Of a stretch of 64,000 bases of DNA, positions 53,836 to 63,616 are shown piece by piece. How positions within the stretch are numbered: position 1 is the first letter of the stretch; each line of letters starts with the position of its first letter. The DNA is taken from contig QZKV01000194.1 of the NCBI GenBank assembly GCA_003599575.1, forward strand, positions 1 to 64,000, written 5' to 3'. The notes under the pieces are model-generated. The model saw nothing but the letters and a program-made list of their open reading frames with translations, searched no databases and was not told the DNA's origin. A program made the translations under genes and the position numbers. This DNA comes from Desulfobacteraceae bacterium (GTDB lineage Bacteria > Desulfobacterota > Desulfobacteria > Desulfobacterales > Desulfosarcinaceae).

Positions 53836-55027
53836 GGTCCGCGCAGGTCTCCCCTGCGCATCCCAAGGCGACAGATTCTTCTGCGGACTGTTCGAATTTG
53901 ACGCCGGGGGCGGACCGGCATTCGGGCTGCGGCGTGGCGGTGCCGAGTTTGGTCATGACGATCTGCCATACCTGGTTGGAGCGGGCCCGGAAGGCCCCCG
54001 CACAGGACAACAGATAATAATCCCACATGCGTTTAAATACTTCGTCATATTTTGTCTTCAGCCGGTACCAGGCCAGCTGGAAGTTAGCGTGCCAGGCCAT
54101 CAGGGTTTTGTCATAATGGTGAGCGAGATTGTGGCAGTCTTCGACTACGAAAAGGCCTTCGACCGCCCTGTTGATCTGAACGAGACTGGGCAGCATGCTG
54201 TTGGGGAAGATATACTTTGTCACCCAGGGGTCACAACTTGTCCGGGACCGGTTGCCGCCGATAGTATGCAGCAGGAAGATTCCGTTATTTTCCAAACAGC
54301 GATGGGCGATTTTCATAAAGGTGCGGTAGTTTTTGACCCCGACATGCTCAAACATGCCCACCGATACGACTTTATCGAACCGGCCGCGGATGGAACGGTA
54401 ATCGCAATCTTCCACGCTCACGGGCAGACCGCGACAAAGTTCCCGGGCATAACCCAGCTGTTCCCTTGAAATGTTCACGGCGGTGACCGAACAGCCGATC
54501 CGCTCGGCCGCATATTTGGCAAAACCTCCCCAGCCGCAGCCGATATCGAGAACCCGGTCCTCCGGGGAAAGGTTCAACTTTCGGCACAGCAGGGCCATCT
54601 TGTTCATTTGTGCCTCGCCCAGATCGTCGGTGTCCTGGAAATACCCGCAACTGTACTGATGGTAAGGATCCAGAAAGGAGAAGAACAGATCGTTGCCGAG
54701 GTCATAATGCCGTTCGGCGGGTTTCCGGGATCCCCTGCGGGTCTGCAGATTGAACAAAAGCCCGGGCAAAAAGCGGATCAGGTAGCGCAGATCGCCGCGC
54801 ACTTTGTCTTCGATCCCGCTGGCCAACAAACGGTACACCATGGCATCCAGCTGCCGGCAATCCCACCAGCCCTTCATGTAGGATTCACCCAGTCCGAGAT
54901 TTTTGTACCGCAACACACTCCGGTAAAAACGGTCGTCATGCACCTGGATATCCCAAGGCGCAGACCCATTGACGGTAATGCCGGCTGAAGAAAGCAGTTG
55001 CACGACGATTGGTTCGGCTCTGTTCAT
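53822..55027 (-). CDS. cfa: Cyclopropane-fatty-acyl-phospholipid synthase
   Basis: 401 residues of the SAM-dependent CFA/mycolic acid synthase family. Motifs: AERHYDLGNDLFFSFLD, YSCGYF, VLDIGCGWGGFAKYAAE (SAM site), and FKRMWDYYLLSCAGAFRARSNQVWQ near the end. It adds a methylene bridge to unsaturated phospholipid chains. The C-terminus runs past the usual end by about 30 residues (PQPECRSAPGVKFEQSAEES...), overlapping the LytTR gene. Confidence 0.93.
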   Translation of the reverse strand: MNRAEPIVVQLLSSAGITVNGSAPWDIQVHDDRFYRSVLRYKNLGLGESYMKGWWDCRQLDAMVYRLLASGIEDKVRGDLRYLIRFLPGLLFNLQTRRGSRKPAERHYDLGNDLFFSFLDPYHQYSCGYFQDTDDLGEAQMNKMALLCRKLNLSPEDRVLDIGCGWGGFAKYAAERIGCSVTAVNISREQLGYARELCRGLPVSVEDCDYRSIRGRFDKVVSVGMFEHVGVKNYRTFMKIAHRCLENNGIFLLHTIGGNRSRTSCDPWVTKYIFPNSMLPSLVQINRAVEGLFVVEDCHNLAHHYDKTLMAWHANFQLAWYRLKTKYDEVFKRMWDYYLLSCAGAFRARSNQVWQIVMTKLGTATPQPECRSAPGVKFEQSAEESVALGCAGETCADLTSA

Positions 55028-55418
55028 GACACCCCCTTGTCGGCCGCGCGATCAGATGGCCATTTGTAATGTTTCTCCGAAGCGCTGATCCAAGCCGACC
55101 GATCGGCAGCAATGAAACTGCAAGAAGTGTCGAAGCGGAAACCCTTGCCGGGATTTTGATCAATGGAAAGGTATCCGCATGAACGGATGAAATGGGACCT
55201 GCCGAGGTCCACGGCGGCATCCAATCCTGTATGATCCGAATTTTACGCATACCGCCGGGTAAATGCAAGATTGGGTCGAGCAAAAATGGTCCTGGGCAAA
55301 TTGAAGTTCACGCTCGCCATCGGCAGGCAGACGACGGTGGCTTGGCTGGGCGGCGGCCACGGCCATCCAGGCGCCACCCGCATGTATGGCTGGCACCTAG
55401 TTGGCGGCATCCGGGGGG
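55028..55418. other. Intergenic region
   Basis: 391 bases between the cfa and phoU genes. Several short open frames on both strands lack ribosome-binding sites and families. No clear promoter box, repeat or terminator is visible. Confidence 0.5.
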
Positions 55419-56081
55419 CTAGTCTTCATGTTTGGCATGGCGCACGATTTCACCTTCGATCAGATAAATCACCTCCTCGGCGATATTGGTGCTGTGATCG
55501 GCGACCCTTTCCAGATGCCGTGAGATGAGCAGCAGGTTGATCAAGTACGCGACCCGGTCGGGATGGACCTTGATGGCCTCTTTGATGCGGTCGTACGCAA
55601 GCGTCTGGATCACATCGACCTCGTCATCCATGGTTATTACCTTAAATGCCTGAGCCACATCCTGGTTGACCATCGCATCCAGGCTCATCTTGAGCATGGT
55701 TTGGACTTTTTCAGCCATGGGCGCGTAATTGAAGACGAATTTCATCGGCGGCCGTTTGGCCATGATGACCACCCGTTCGGCGATGTTCACGGACTCGTCA
55801 CCGATGCGTTCCAGATCGTTGTTGATCTTGATGGTCGCGATCAGAAAGCGCAGATCAACCGCCACAGGTTGATGCAGCGCCAGAACCTTGAGGCATTCCT
55901 CTTCGATCTCAACCTCCATGGCGTCGATTTCCCAGTCCGCATCGATGATGGTCTGGGCGATACCCGCATCGCGCGTTTCGACCGCCTGAACGGCCATGCG
56001 CGCCCGTTCTTCGACCATGGCGCCCAGCGATAATATCTTCTTGTTTATTTTTTCCAGTTCCCTGCGCAAATGCTTGGACAT
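55419..56081 (-). CDS. phoU: Phosphate transport system regulator PhoU
   Basis: 220 residues, two PhoU three-helix bundles. E/DxxxD metal motifs in each (INNDLERIGDESVNIAE and LISRHLERVADHSTNIAEE). It restrains PhoR signalling and the Pst transporter when phosphate is ample. Last gene of the pst operon, 57 bases after pstB. Confidence 0.95.
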   Translation of the reverse strand: MSKHLRRELEKINKKILSLGAMVEERARMAVQAVETRDAGIAQTIIDADWEIDAMEVEIEEECLKVLALHQPVAVDLRFLIATIKINNDLERIGDESVNIAERVVIMAKRPPMKFVFNYAPMAEKVQTMLKMSLDAMVNQDVAQAFKVITMDDEVDVIQTLAYDRIKEAIKVHPDRVAYLINLLLISRHLERVADHSTNIAEEVIYLIEGEIVRHAKHED

Positions 56082-56138
56082 ATTGCCTCCAGGACCGATT
56101 GCCTTGATTTTTCTGATAAGACCGGCGGTAAAGAACGT

Positions 56139-57005
56139 CTATCCGAACCGCCCGGTGATATAGTCTTGCGTGAGCTTGTGCCGCGGAGCGGTAAACACCT
56201 GCTCGGTATGGCCCACTTCAATCAGATCTCCGAGGTGAAAGTAGGCTGTGCGCTGGGAGACACGGGCCGCCTGCTGCATGGAGTGGGTTACGATCACGAT
56301 GGAATACTGCCGCCGCAAATCGTCGATCAATTCCTCGATCTTACCGGTGGCGATGGGGTCTAGGGCGCTGCAGGGTTCATCCATGAGAATCACCTCGGGG
56401 CCCACGGCAATGGTGCGCGCGATGCACAAGCGTTGCTGCTGACCGCCCGAAAGGCTGGTCCCCGGGTGACTGAGCTGATCCTTGACCTCTTCCCAAAGGC
56501 CTGCCTTTCGCAAGGAGGTCTCCACGATTTCGTCCAATTCGGAGCGCGTGCGGGCAAGTCCGTGAATTTTAGGTCCATAGGCCACGTTGTCGTAAATCGA
56601 TTTGGGAAAAGGATTGGGCTTCTGGAAAACCATGCCCACCTGGGCACGCAAAGGAACCACATCCACGTTGCGGGCATAGATGTCCTGGCCGTCCAGAAGA
56701 ATTTTTCCGCTGACCCGGCACCCTTCGATCGTGTCGTTCATGCGATTGAAGCAACGGATGAACGTGGACTTGCCGCATCCGGAGGGACCGATCATGGCGA
56801 TGACCTGATTGCGTCCGATATCCAGCGACACATCGCGAACGGCATGCGTCTGAGAATAATACACATTGACGCCGCGGCAGGTCATGCGCGGATTGCCCAC
56901 AAAGGGCTGTCCGACCGTGGATTCCTTCCGGCCGGCGCCGGACGCGTCCGATGCGGTGGATCTATCTTCTCTTGCGGTGGCGACCTCCCCGGCGGGCTTC
57001 ACCAT
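56139..57005 (-). CDS. pstB: Phosphate ABC transporter ATP-binding protein PstB
   Basis: About 288 residues. Walker [21 protein letters not shown]-loop [20 protein letters not shown], signature [16 protein letters not shown], Walker B VILMDEP and the H-switch. A ~45-residue Ser/Ala-rich N-terminal tail is longer than usual. The AAGGAGGAG directly before ATG 57005 leaves little spacer, so GTG at 57002 or an ATG at 57026 are alternatives. Confidence 0.93.
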   Translation of the reverse strand: MVKPAGEVATAREDRSTASDASGAGRKESTVGQPFVGNPRMTCRGVNVYYSQTHAVRDVSLDIGRNQVIAMIGPSGCGKSTFIRCFNRMNDTIEGCRVSGKILLDGQDIYARNVDVVPLRAQVGMVFQKPNPFPKSIYDNVAYGPKIHGLARTRSELDEIVETSLRKAGLWEEVKDQLSHPGTSLSGGQQQRLCIARTIAVGPEVILMDEPCSALDPIATGKIEELIDDLRRQYSIVIVTHSMQQAARVSQRTAYFHLGDLIEVGHTEQVFTAPRHKLTQDYITGRFG

Positions 57006-57136
57006 CTCCTCCTTTTGTAGCTGCATGCGATACTTCAATCTTATCCAACCTTTCGCAAACGTATGCTGTCGATGTTATTGCCCCGGAATTGCTCTTTGCG
57101 CATGCGGGATGCTCTGCATCCCCCGCCGAAACATGC

Positions 57137-58204
57137 CTATTTCAGTTGATCGAGGGTAAGCGTCTTAAGCTCTTTGGCATTCTGGTGAAACTGCCTGCGT
57201 TCGGCATCCGGCAGGGGGATCAGGCCCTTGTCGCTCAAATATCCATCCATTCCCCAGGCTTTTTCGGAACTGAATTCATCCAGATATTCACGCATTCCGG
57301 GAATTCTGCCCACATGGACTTTCTTGACGTAAAAGAAAAGCGGCCGCGAAACCGGATAGCTTCCGTCGGCAATGGCCTCGAAAGTGGGTTCGACCCCCTC
57401 GACGCGCGCACCCTGGATCTTATCCGTGTTTTGATCCAAAAAACTGTACCCGAAAATTCCTATGGCATTGGGATTGGCCTCCAGTTTCTGCACGATCAGG
57501 TTATCGTTTTCGCCGGCTTCGATGTAAGCACCATCTTCGCGGATCGTTTGAGAGATGGCCGTGAACTGCCTGGAATCGGTTTTCTGCATGGCCTTGATCC
57601 AGTCGAAAGACCCGGCCCCCTGTTCCATCACCAGCTCGACAAAGGCGTCGCGGGTGCCGGAGGTGGGCGGCGGCCCCAGGACTTCGATCCTAACGGCCGG
57701 CAGTGCGGGGTTGACCTGGTTCCATGTCTTATACGGATTGGGCACCAGCTTCTGAGAGTTCGCGTCGGGCACCTGTTTGGCCAGCGCCAAAAACAGGTCC
57801 TTGCGCGTAATGCTCAGTTGAGGGGCTCGCCTTGAATTGGCCGCCACAATGCCGTCATAGCCGATTTTGACTTCCACGACATCGCTCACGCCTTTGCTTG
57901 TGCAGGTTTCGAATTCCGAGGCTTTGATCCGGCGGCTGGAGTTGGTGATGTCCGGGTGCCCGACCCCCACCCCGCTGCAGAAAAGCTTAAATCCGCCGCC
58001 CGATCCGGTCGATTCGATCTTGGGTGTTTTAAATGCTGTGGTTTTGCCGAACTGTTCGGCCACCACGGTCGCAAACGGGTAGACCGTGGAAGAGCCTACG
58101 ATGCTGATGTAATCCCGGGTTGCCTGGGCGGCGGACGGCGCCGTGCTTCCCATCCAGAAAAGGACCGCCGCGGCGGCCGGCCAAGCGAGTTTTTTCTTAA
58201 ACAT
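57137..58204 (-). CDS. pstS: Phosphate-binding protein PstS
   Basis: 355 residues with a signal peptide (MFKKKLAWPAAAAVLFWMGS...AAQA) and PstS phosphate motifs IVGSSTVYPFA, IESTGSGGGFKLFCSG and PTSGTRDAFVELV. ATG 58204 has AAAGGAG six bases upstream; an ATG at 58210 is too close. It stands between pstA and pstB rather than first, so most of its supply depends on transcripts from pstC, unless an internal promoter lies in the 54-base gap. Confidence 0.93.
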   Translation of the reverse strand: MFKKKLAWPAAAAVLFWMGSTAPSAAQATRDYISIVGSSTVYPFATVVAEQFGKTTAFKTPKIESTGSGGGFKLFCSGVGVGHPDITNSSRRIKASEFETCTSKGVSDVVEVKIGYDGIVAANSRRAPQLSITRKDLFLALAKQVPDANSQKLVPNPYKTWNQVNPALPAVRIEVLGPPPTSGTRDAFVELVMEQGAGSFDWIKAMQKTDSRQFTAISQTIREDGAYIEAGENDNLIVQKLEANPNAIGIFGYSFLDQNTDKIQGARVEGVEPTFEAIADGSYPVSRPLFFYVKKVHVGRIPGMREYLDEFSSEKAWGMDGYLSDKGLIPLPDAERRQFHQNAKELKTLTLDQLK

Positions 58205-58258
58205 GACCATCTCCTTTGTTTTTTGCGTTAAGGTGAGGGACTCTTTTCTTCAATACAA

Positions 58259-59572
58259 CTACCAGCGGCGCTCGAATTTTTTGCGCAGCACTACGGCCAT
58301 TCCGTTCATGAGGATCAGAAAGGCCAACAGCACCAGCGTGGCCGCTGAAGTGCGCTCAACAAAAGCCCGTTCGGGGCTGTCCGCCCACAAGAAAATCTGC
58401 ACCGGCAAAGCGGTGGCCGGAGCGGTTAAATTGCCGGGAATATCCACGATAAAGGCCACCATGCCGATCATCAGCAGGGGCGCGGTCTCGCCGAGCGCCC
58501 GGGCCATGCCGATGATCGCGCCGGTCAGCATGCCGGGCAGGGCCAGGGGAAGCACATGGTGCAGGATCATTTGCATTTTACTGGCGCCTATGCTCAGCGC
58601 GGCATCGCGGATCGACGGAGGCACCGACTGCAAAGCCGCCCGGCTGGCGATGATGATGACCGGCAAAGTCATCAGGGTCAGCACCAGCCCGCCCACCAGC
58701 GGCGCAGAACGCGGCAGCCCGAAGGCATTCAGGAATACGGCCAGGCCCAGCAGGCCGAAGACAATGGAGGGTACGGCCGCCAGATTGTTGATATTGACTT
58801 CAATCAGGTCGGTCCAGCGATTGCGCGGGGCAAACTCCTCCAGGTACACGGCCGTGGCCAACCCGAGGGGAAAAGAGAGCAGCAGCGTTATCAGCAAGGT
58901 GAAAAAGCTGCCGTAAACCGCCCCCCGAATTCCGGCCAATTCAGGCTCGCGGCTGTCGCCGGCCAGAAAAAAGGCGCGGTTGAATTTCTTTTTAAGATCG
59001 CCCGCGGCCTTGAGCCGGTCGATCCAGGCCAACTGTTCGGGGCTCAAGCGGCCGCTTTGGGGCGCCAGATGGCCTTTCACCAGCATGTCCACATCATCGT
59101 CGGCCGGCACCCATATGGAACGGCGCGCGCCGATCAACGCGCGGTCCTCCAGGACCATGCGTCGCAAATGGAAAGCGGCCCCCGAACTGACCAGCCCGAC
59201 CAGCCGGCGCTTGTCGCTGCGGCCGCTGACATCAGGAAACATGGCGTACAGCGACTCCTTCACCAAACCCGGATAATCGGCGCCCATCTCGCCCTGGCTG
59301 AAAAACTCGGCATCGAAATGGACCTTGAGCCGGATATGGGTCTGCAAAACGGCCGTATAACCGTTCCCCAGAATGCTGATAAACAAAAATGCCAGAAAGG
59401 CCAGACTGATCAGGATCGCCGCAATTCCCATCCGCCGGAAACGGCGTTCGGCCCGATAACGGCGTCGCAAACCGCGCTGGACGATGTCGCTGGGTTTGGA
59501 CGGCGCATATTCCTTGGCCGGCGCGCGATCGTAAACCCTGCCGGTATCTTCGCGGATGACTTCCCTATTCAT
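58259..59572 (-). CDS. pstA: Phosphate ABC transporter permease PstA
   Basis: 437 residues, longer than the ~300 of E. coli PstA because of a ~200-residue N-terminal extension with one membrane helix and a large periplasmic domain; the C-terminal half has the ABC permease core (GIRGAVYGSFFTLLITLLLS, IIASRAALQSVPPSIRDAALSIGAS, MIGMARALGETAPLL). Overlaps pstC by eight bases. Confidence 0.92.
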   Translation of the reverse strand: MNREVIREDTGRVYDRAPAKEYAPSKPSDIVQRGLRRRYRAERRFRRMGIAAILISLAFLAFLFISILGNGYTAVLQTHIRLKVHFDAEFFSQGEMGADYPGLVKESLYAMFPDVSGRSDKRRLVGLVSSGAAFHLRRMVLEDRALIGARRSIWVPADDDVDMLVKGHLAPQSGRLSPEQLAWIDRLKAAGDLKKKFNRAFFLAGDSREPELAGIRGAVYGSFFTLLITLLLSFPLGLATAVYLEEFAPRNRWTDLIEVNINNLAAVPSIVFGLLGLAVFLNAFGLPRSAPLVGGLVLTLMTLPVIIIASRAALQSVPPSIRDAALSIGASKMQMILHHVLPLALPGMLTGAIIGMARALGETAPLLMIGMVAFIVDIPGNLTAPATALPVQIFLWADSPERAFVERTSAATLVLLAFLILMNGMAVVLRKKFERRW

Positions 59573-60956
59573 ACTGCTCCCGATATCTGCGAACCACGTG
59601 CAAAGCGATGATGTTCAAACCCAGCGTGATCACAAAAAGAAGCAATCCCAATGCAAAAGCCGCCAGGGTCTTGGGGCTGTCGAACTCCTGATCCCCCACC
59701 AGAAGCGTGACGATCTGCACGGTCACCGTGGTTACGGTCTTAAAGGGATTCAGGGTCATGTTGGCCGTCAATCCGGCGGCCATTACCACGATCATGGTTT
59801 CCCCGATGGCCCGCGATACGGCCAGCAGCACCCCGCCAACGATGCCGGGCAGAGCCGCAGGCAGCACCACCTTCTTGATGGTCTCGGCCTGAGTGGCCCC
59901 CAGGCCGTAGGACCCATCACGCAGCGCTTGGGGAACGGCGTTGATCATGTCATCGGAAAGAGAGGAGACAAAAGGGATGATCATGATGCCCATGACCAAT
60001 CCGGCGGCCATGGCGCTTTCCGAGGAGACATCCAAACCGATGGCCCGGCCGGCGGAGCGAACGACCGGCGCGACCACCAAGGCGGCAAAAAAGCCGTATA
60101 CGACCGTAGGAATGCCGGCCAGGATCTCCATCAATGGTTTTGCCGCGGAACGGAAGCGTTTGCCGGCATATTCGGACATATAGATGGCGGCCATCAATCC
60201 GATCGGTACGGACACGGCCATGGCGATGGCCGAAATCAGCAAGGTGCCCGCGAAAACAGGCACCGCTCCAAAGGCGCCGCTGGACCCCACCTGATCGGTG
60301 CGGATGGCCATCTGAGGGCTCCAGTGCAGACCGAACAGAAATTCGGTCAGCGGAACCGATTGAAAAAACCGCAAGGCTTCGTAGAGCACGGACAAAACGA
60401 TGCCGATAGTCGTAAAAATGGCAATGGTGGAACATGCCCCCAGGGCCCATAGCACCATCCGTTCCACATAATTGCGCGCCCGCAGTTTCGCATGAATGCG
60501 CCCGCGCACCGCCACCAGTCCGAGCACGCCCACGGACATCACCACAGCAGCCAGCGCGGTGTTGCCGATGTACTGAAGGCGTCGGTAATGCGCAGCCGCG
60601 GCCTGGGTGTGTCCATTGACCTGGCCCGGCGCAATGTTGCCGTCGACCATGTTGCGGATATCATTGATAACAAGGCTCAGGCGCGCCGGGGAGAGCGACT
60701 GCATATCGGCCGGCAAATCGGCGATCACCCATCGGGTGATGATGTGGGTGTCCAAAGACTGCCATACGACATAAATCAGCAAGGCCGGCAGGCCGCACCA
60801 AAGCGCGGTAAGCACGCCATAATAGGGCGGCCGGGAGTGCAGGATCCGAACCGCCTCCGGCCCGCCGGCAACGGCCATTGAACGCCGCAGGCCGGCATAG
60901 TAAGCCAGGGCGGTGAGGATCAGCAGAAGGATTAAAAGGGTTTTGGGCGTTATCAT
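59565..60956 (-). CDS. pstC: Phosphate ABC transporter permease PstC
   Basis: 463 residues, also with an extended N-terminal half (two extra membrane segments and a periplasmic domain) before the permease core PIGLMAAIYMSEYAGKRFR, IPTVVYGFFAALVV, VPQALRDGSYGLGATQAET and AVSRAIGETMIVVMAAG. First gene of the operon. No PHO box is recognised in the upstream 325 bases. Confidence 0.92.
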   Translation of the reverse strand: MITPKTLLILLLILTALAYYAGLRRSMAVAGGPEAVRILHSRPPYYGVLTALWCGLPALLIYVVWQSLDTHIITRWVIADLPADMQSLSPARLSLVINDIRNMVDGNIAPGQVNGHTQAAAAHYRRLQYIGNTALAAVVMSVGVLGLVAVRGRIHAKLRARNYVERMVLWALGACSTIAIFTTIGIVLSVLYEALRFFQSVPLTEFLFGLHWSPQMAIRTDQVGSSGAFGAVPVFAGTLLISAIAMAVSVPIGLMAAIYMSEYAGKRFRSAAKPLMEILAGIPTVVYGFFAALVVAPVVRSAGRAIGLDVSSESAMAAGLVMGIMIIPFVSSLSDDMINAVPQALRDGSYGLGATQAETIKKVVLPAALPGIVGGVLLAVSRAIGETMIVVMAAGLTANMTLNPFKTVTTVTVQIVTLLVGDQEFDSPKTLAAFALGLLLFVITLGLNIIALHVVRRYREQYE

Positions 60957-61281
60957 CGGGCGATTTCCGTGTTCATGTTCAGCCGTTTCTGCAAAGCTGT
61001 CGGCAAACTAACCCGGCGCTGTTTGGAAATTGTTCAGCGAGGGTTAGAATTTGGTTTACCTCGCCGCTTCCGTGATCGATTGGGCGTCAAACACCTCGAC
61101 TGGTAAAATGGCGGGCAAAGCCCGGGCCTTTGGAGCCATTGCAAGCATGGCTGGAACGGAAAAGGCTTGGCAAGCGTGCGCGGGCGAGCTAATTAGCAGT
61201 CCGGCGGGTGCGTTGAACGTCCGGAGACGGCCGGAGCCCCGAGTGTTTTGTCAAACCCTTTGAATTCAAATCGTAGATGCG
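60957..61281. other. Divergent intergenic region upstream of pstC
   Basis: 325 bases with no credible gene. It should carry promoters for pstC and for the flavodoxin-like gene. No consensus PHO box (CTGTCAT repeats) and no clear -35/-10 pair is seen. Confidence 0.5.
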
Positions 61282-61893
61282 ATGGGCTTGAACATTCTGA
61301 TCATTTTAGGTCACCCCGACCGCTTCAGTTTCAATCATGCGCTTGCCCGGGCGGTATGCGCGGTGTTGGTGGAAAACCGCCACCAGGTGGTGTTTCACGA
61401 CCTGTACGCGGAGGGCTTCGATCCGTTCCTTGCGCCGGAAGAAATCCCGCTCGACGGCAGGGTGCCGGCGCCGATCCGGCAACATTGCGACCAGCTGCAG
61501 TCGGCCGACGGCATCGTGATCGTCCACCCCAATTGGTGGGGGCAGCCGCCGGCCATATTAAAAGGCTGGATCGACCGCGTCGTGCGTCCCGGTGTTGCCT
61601 ATCGATTCGAGGAGGGCGACTGCGGCGAGGGAGTGCCCGTCGGTCTGCTCAAAGCCCGCACGGCGCTTGTCTTAAACACATCCAACACTCCTGAAAGACG
61701 GGAATTCACCGAGTTCGGCGATCCGCTGGAGACCATATGGAAACGGTGCATTTTCGGCCTGTGCGGGGTGCCGCATGTTCGGCGCCGCATGTTCAACGTG
61801 ATCTGCACCAGCTCACTGGAACAAAGACAGGAGTGGCTGGCCGAAGCCCGGAAACTGGCGGCCGAACTCTTCCCGGCGCAGATTCAGGCTTAG
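61282..61893 (+). CDS. Flavodoxin-fold NAD(P)H dehydrogenase (quinone)-like protein
   Basis: 203 residues with the MdaB/KefF/NQO fold: ILIILGHPDRFSFNHAL at the N-terminus binds FMN/FAD phosphate; IVIVHPNWWGQPPAILKGWIDRVV is the typical second loop; TALVLNTSNTPERRE follows. It likely reduces quinones or protects against electrophiles. Stand-alone. Confidence 0.85.
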   Translation: MGLNILIILGHPDRFSFNHALARAVCAVLVENRHQVVFHDLYAEGFDPFLAPEEIPLDGRVPAPIRQHCDQLQSADGIVIVHPNWWGQPPAILKGWIDRVVRPGVAYRFEEGDCGEGVPVGLLKARTALVLNTSNTPERREFTEFGDPLETIWKRCIFGLCGVPHVRRRMFNVICTSSLEQRQEWLAEARKLAAELFPAQIQA

Positions 61894-62068
61894 TTGTTGT
61901 CGGTCCGGTTCTTCCGATGGTCTTAAAAAGTCCCTGAACCGTTCACCTTGGCGCAGGCCTGAACCGTTTTTTCAAACTGTTCTTGATTTTCCTTTTTTGC
62001 TCGTTATCGTTTAACCTGCATCGATTCTTTTCCACCCCAACTACTTACCCGTCCCCGAAAGGCACCCC

Positions 62069-62509
62069 ATGCAAAGAAATGAATTTTCATTCTTCCATTC
62101 GCTTCGCGTCCGGTACGCTGAAACAGATGCCCAGGGAGTCGTATTCAATGCACATTATCTGACGTGGTTTGACACCGCCATAACAGAGTATTTGCGCGAT
62201 ACAGGCTACAGTTACAAAGAGCTTTTTACTTCGCGCGATTTGGATTTTCATCTGGTCAAGGCCACGGTGGAATACTTGCGCCCGATCGGATTCGACGATG
62301 TGGTCGAAGTCGGTGTACGTGTCGCACGGATCGGTAATTCGAGCGTTACGTTTGCTTTGGCCGTCTTTATCGCAGGGCAAGCGGAATGCCGCTCCCGTGG
62401 AGAGATCATATGGGTTTGCGCGAAAGTCGGGACCCACAAATCCCATCCTCTGCCGCCTGACGCCACAGCCCTGCTCGGTGCGTTAGACTCAAGAAGGATG
62501 CAGGGGTAG
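62069..62509 (+). CDS. 4HBT-type acyl-CoA thioesterase
   Basis: 146-residue hotdog thioesterase of the YbgC/4-hydroxybenzoyl-CoA type. The active-site segment is RYAETDAQGVVFNAHYLTWFDTA, with the catalytic Asp in ETDAQG. It hydrolyses an acyl-CoA; substrate unknown. ATG has a GAAAGG site. Confidence 0.87.
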   Translation: MQRNEFSFFHSLRVRYAETDAQGVVFNAHYLTWFDTAITEYLRDTGYSYKELFTSRDLDFHLVKATVEYLRPIGFDDVVEVGVRVARIGNSSVTFALAVFIAGQAECRSRGEIIWVCAKVGTHKSHPLPPDATALLGALDSRRMQG

Positions 62510-62789
62510 GGATGATCATGCCTGCAACATGGTTCTCCCGGGGCAGGGCCTTTGGACTTGGGACGGCAGCCACATGTTCTCTTGATGAATTAATATCCTC
62601 AAGCTTCGTTTGTCAGCTGCCGATAGAGTTAACGGTTCCGCTTGGTAGTCATAACGAAGCTGCTGCTTGCCATGACAGGAACCACCACCTGAGCTCTCGG
62701 AAGGGCCGGGAGCCCGGCCGTTGAACACTTCACCGATAAAAAATAGCGGGGTTTTGAAACAACTTCCAGCCATTTCGCAAGGAGAGCAA

Positions 62790-63020
62790 ATGCCCAACAC
62801 CATCGCGCATTATCAACGGCTGAAGCAAATCGAGCTTGAAATCAAAGAAGCCAGGCAACGTCTTCCGGCCCACTCGGTCAAACCGGTGTTGATGCAAGCC
62901 CTTTTTACGCTCGAGGACGAGCGTGACGCCATTTTGAAGCAGCTGCGGGCTTTGCCCCAGGATCCCGTCAATCCGTTGGGCCAGCCAAGGCCGTTCGGCC
63001 TGGCGCCGCCACTGAACTGA
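62790..63020 (+). CDS. Small hypothetical protein
   Basis: 76 residues; helical with a regular heptad-like pattern (YQRLKQIELEIKEARQRLP, LFTLEDERDAILKQLRAL), suggesting a short coiled coil, and a proline-rich tail. No family recognised. ATG at 62790 is behind AAGGAG; an upstream in-frame ATG at 62721 has no such site. Confidence 0.5.
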   Translation: MPNTIAHYQRLKQIELEIKEARQRLPAHSVKPVLMQALFTLEDERDAILKQLRALPQDPVNPLGQPRPFGLAPPLN

Positions 63021-63049
63021 GAAACGGGATTTGCCTGCGCGGACTGACA

Positions 63050-63553
63050 TCACGCGGCATCGTAGAGCGCCCTGCCCCGCGGCCAGGCTTTCATCACCTG
63101 CCGCATGAGAGTCAGCTCCCCCGTATGATACGCATTGTGATCGGCCGCGAGCAGAATCTCCCTGAAGATGGTGTAGGTTTTCGCGTGGGGGATGGGCGCA
63201 AGCAGGTCCGTTTGCAGGTCTGCGGCCATTTTTTCCAATGCGGCACGCTCCGCAAGGAAGCTGCGGATGGTCTTCCGCCATCCGGTTTCGTCCGTTTTCT
63301 GGGCGGGTGAAGGAAAATAGCCTTGCGGCCACTCCGGCGATACATGCCCGGGGTCTTGAATGAAAGCGACAATATCCCAGAGCACCCTGCGCATGTGTTC
63401 GATAATATGCCAGGCCGAATAAGGCATATGCGGCGCCTTATCGTTGATCCGGGCGAGCGGGAAATCTTCAACGACCTCTTCAAAGGTCATGTGCGCATTG
63501 CCGCCGCGAAGCAATGCCATCAGCTCCGCGCGAAGAACTTCTTCCTTTCGCAT
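63050..63553 (-). CDS. DinB family protein
   Basis: 167-residue four-helix bundle of the DinB/YfiT type. Metal ligands are expected from HIIEHMRRVLWDIV (around residue 48) and the late LLAADHNAYHTGEL, where the HxxxH pattern is intact. Members are metal-dependent transferases or unassigned. ATG at 63553 is behind GGAGGAGGAG; a longer frame upstream has none. Confidence 0.82.
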   Translation of the reverse strand: MRKEEVLRAELMALLRGGNAHMTFEEVVEDFPLARINDKAPHMPYSAWHIIEHMRRVLWDIVAFIQDPGHVSPEWPQGYFPSPAQKTDETGWRKTIRSFLAERAALEKMAADLQTDLLAPIPHAKTYTIFREILLAADHNAYHTGELTLMRQVMKAWPRGRALYDAA

Positions 63554-63616
63554 AACAAATCTCCTCCTCCAATTGTTATGGATGTAGTTTTTCTTCCGAG
63601 TGCCCAAAGGCGGGCT

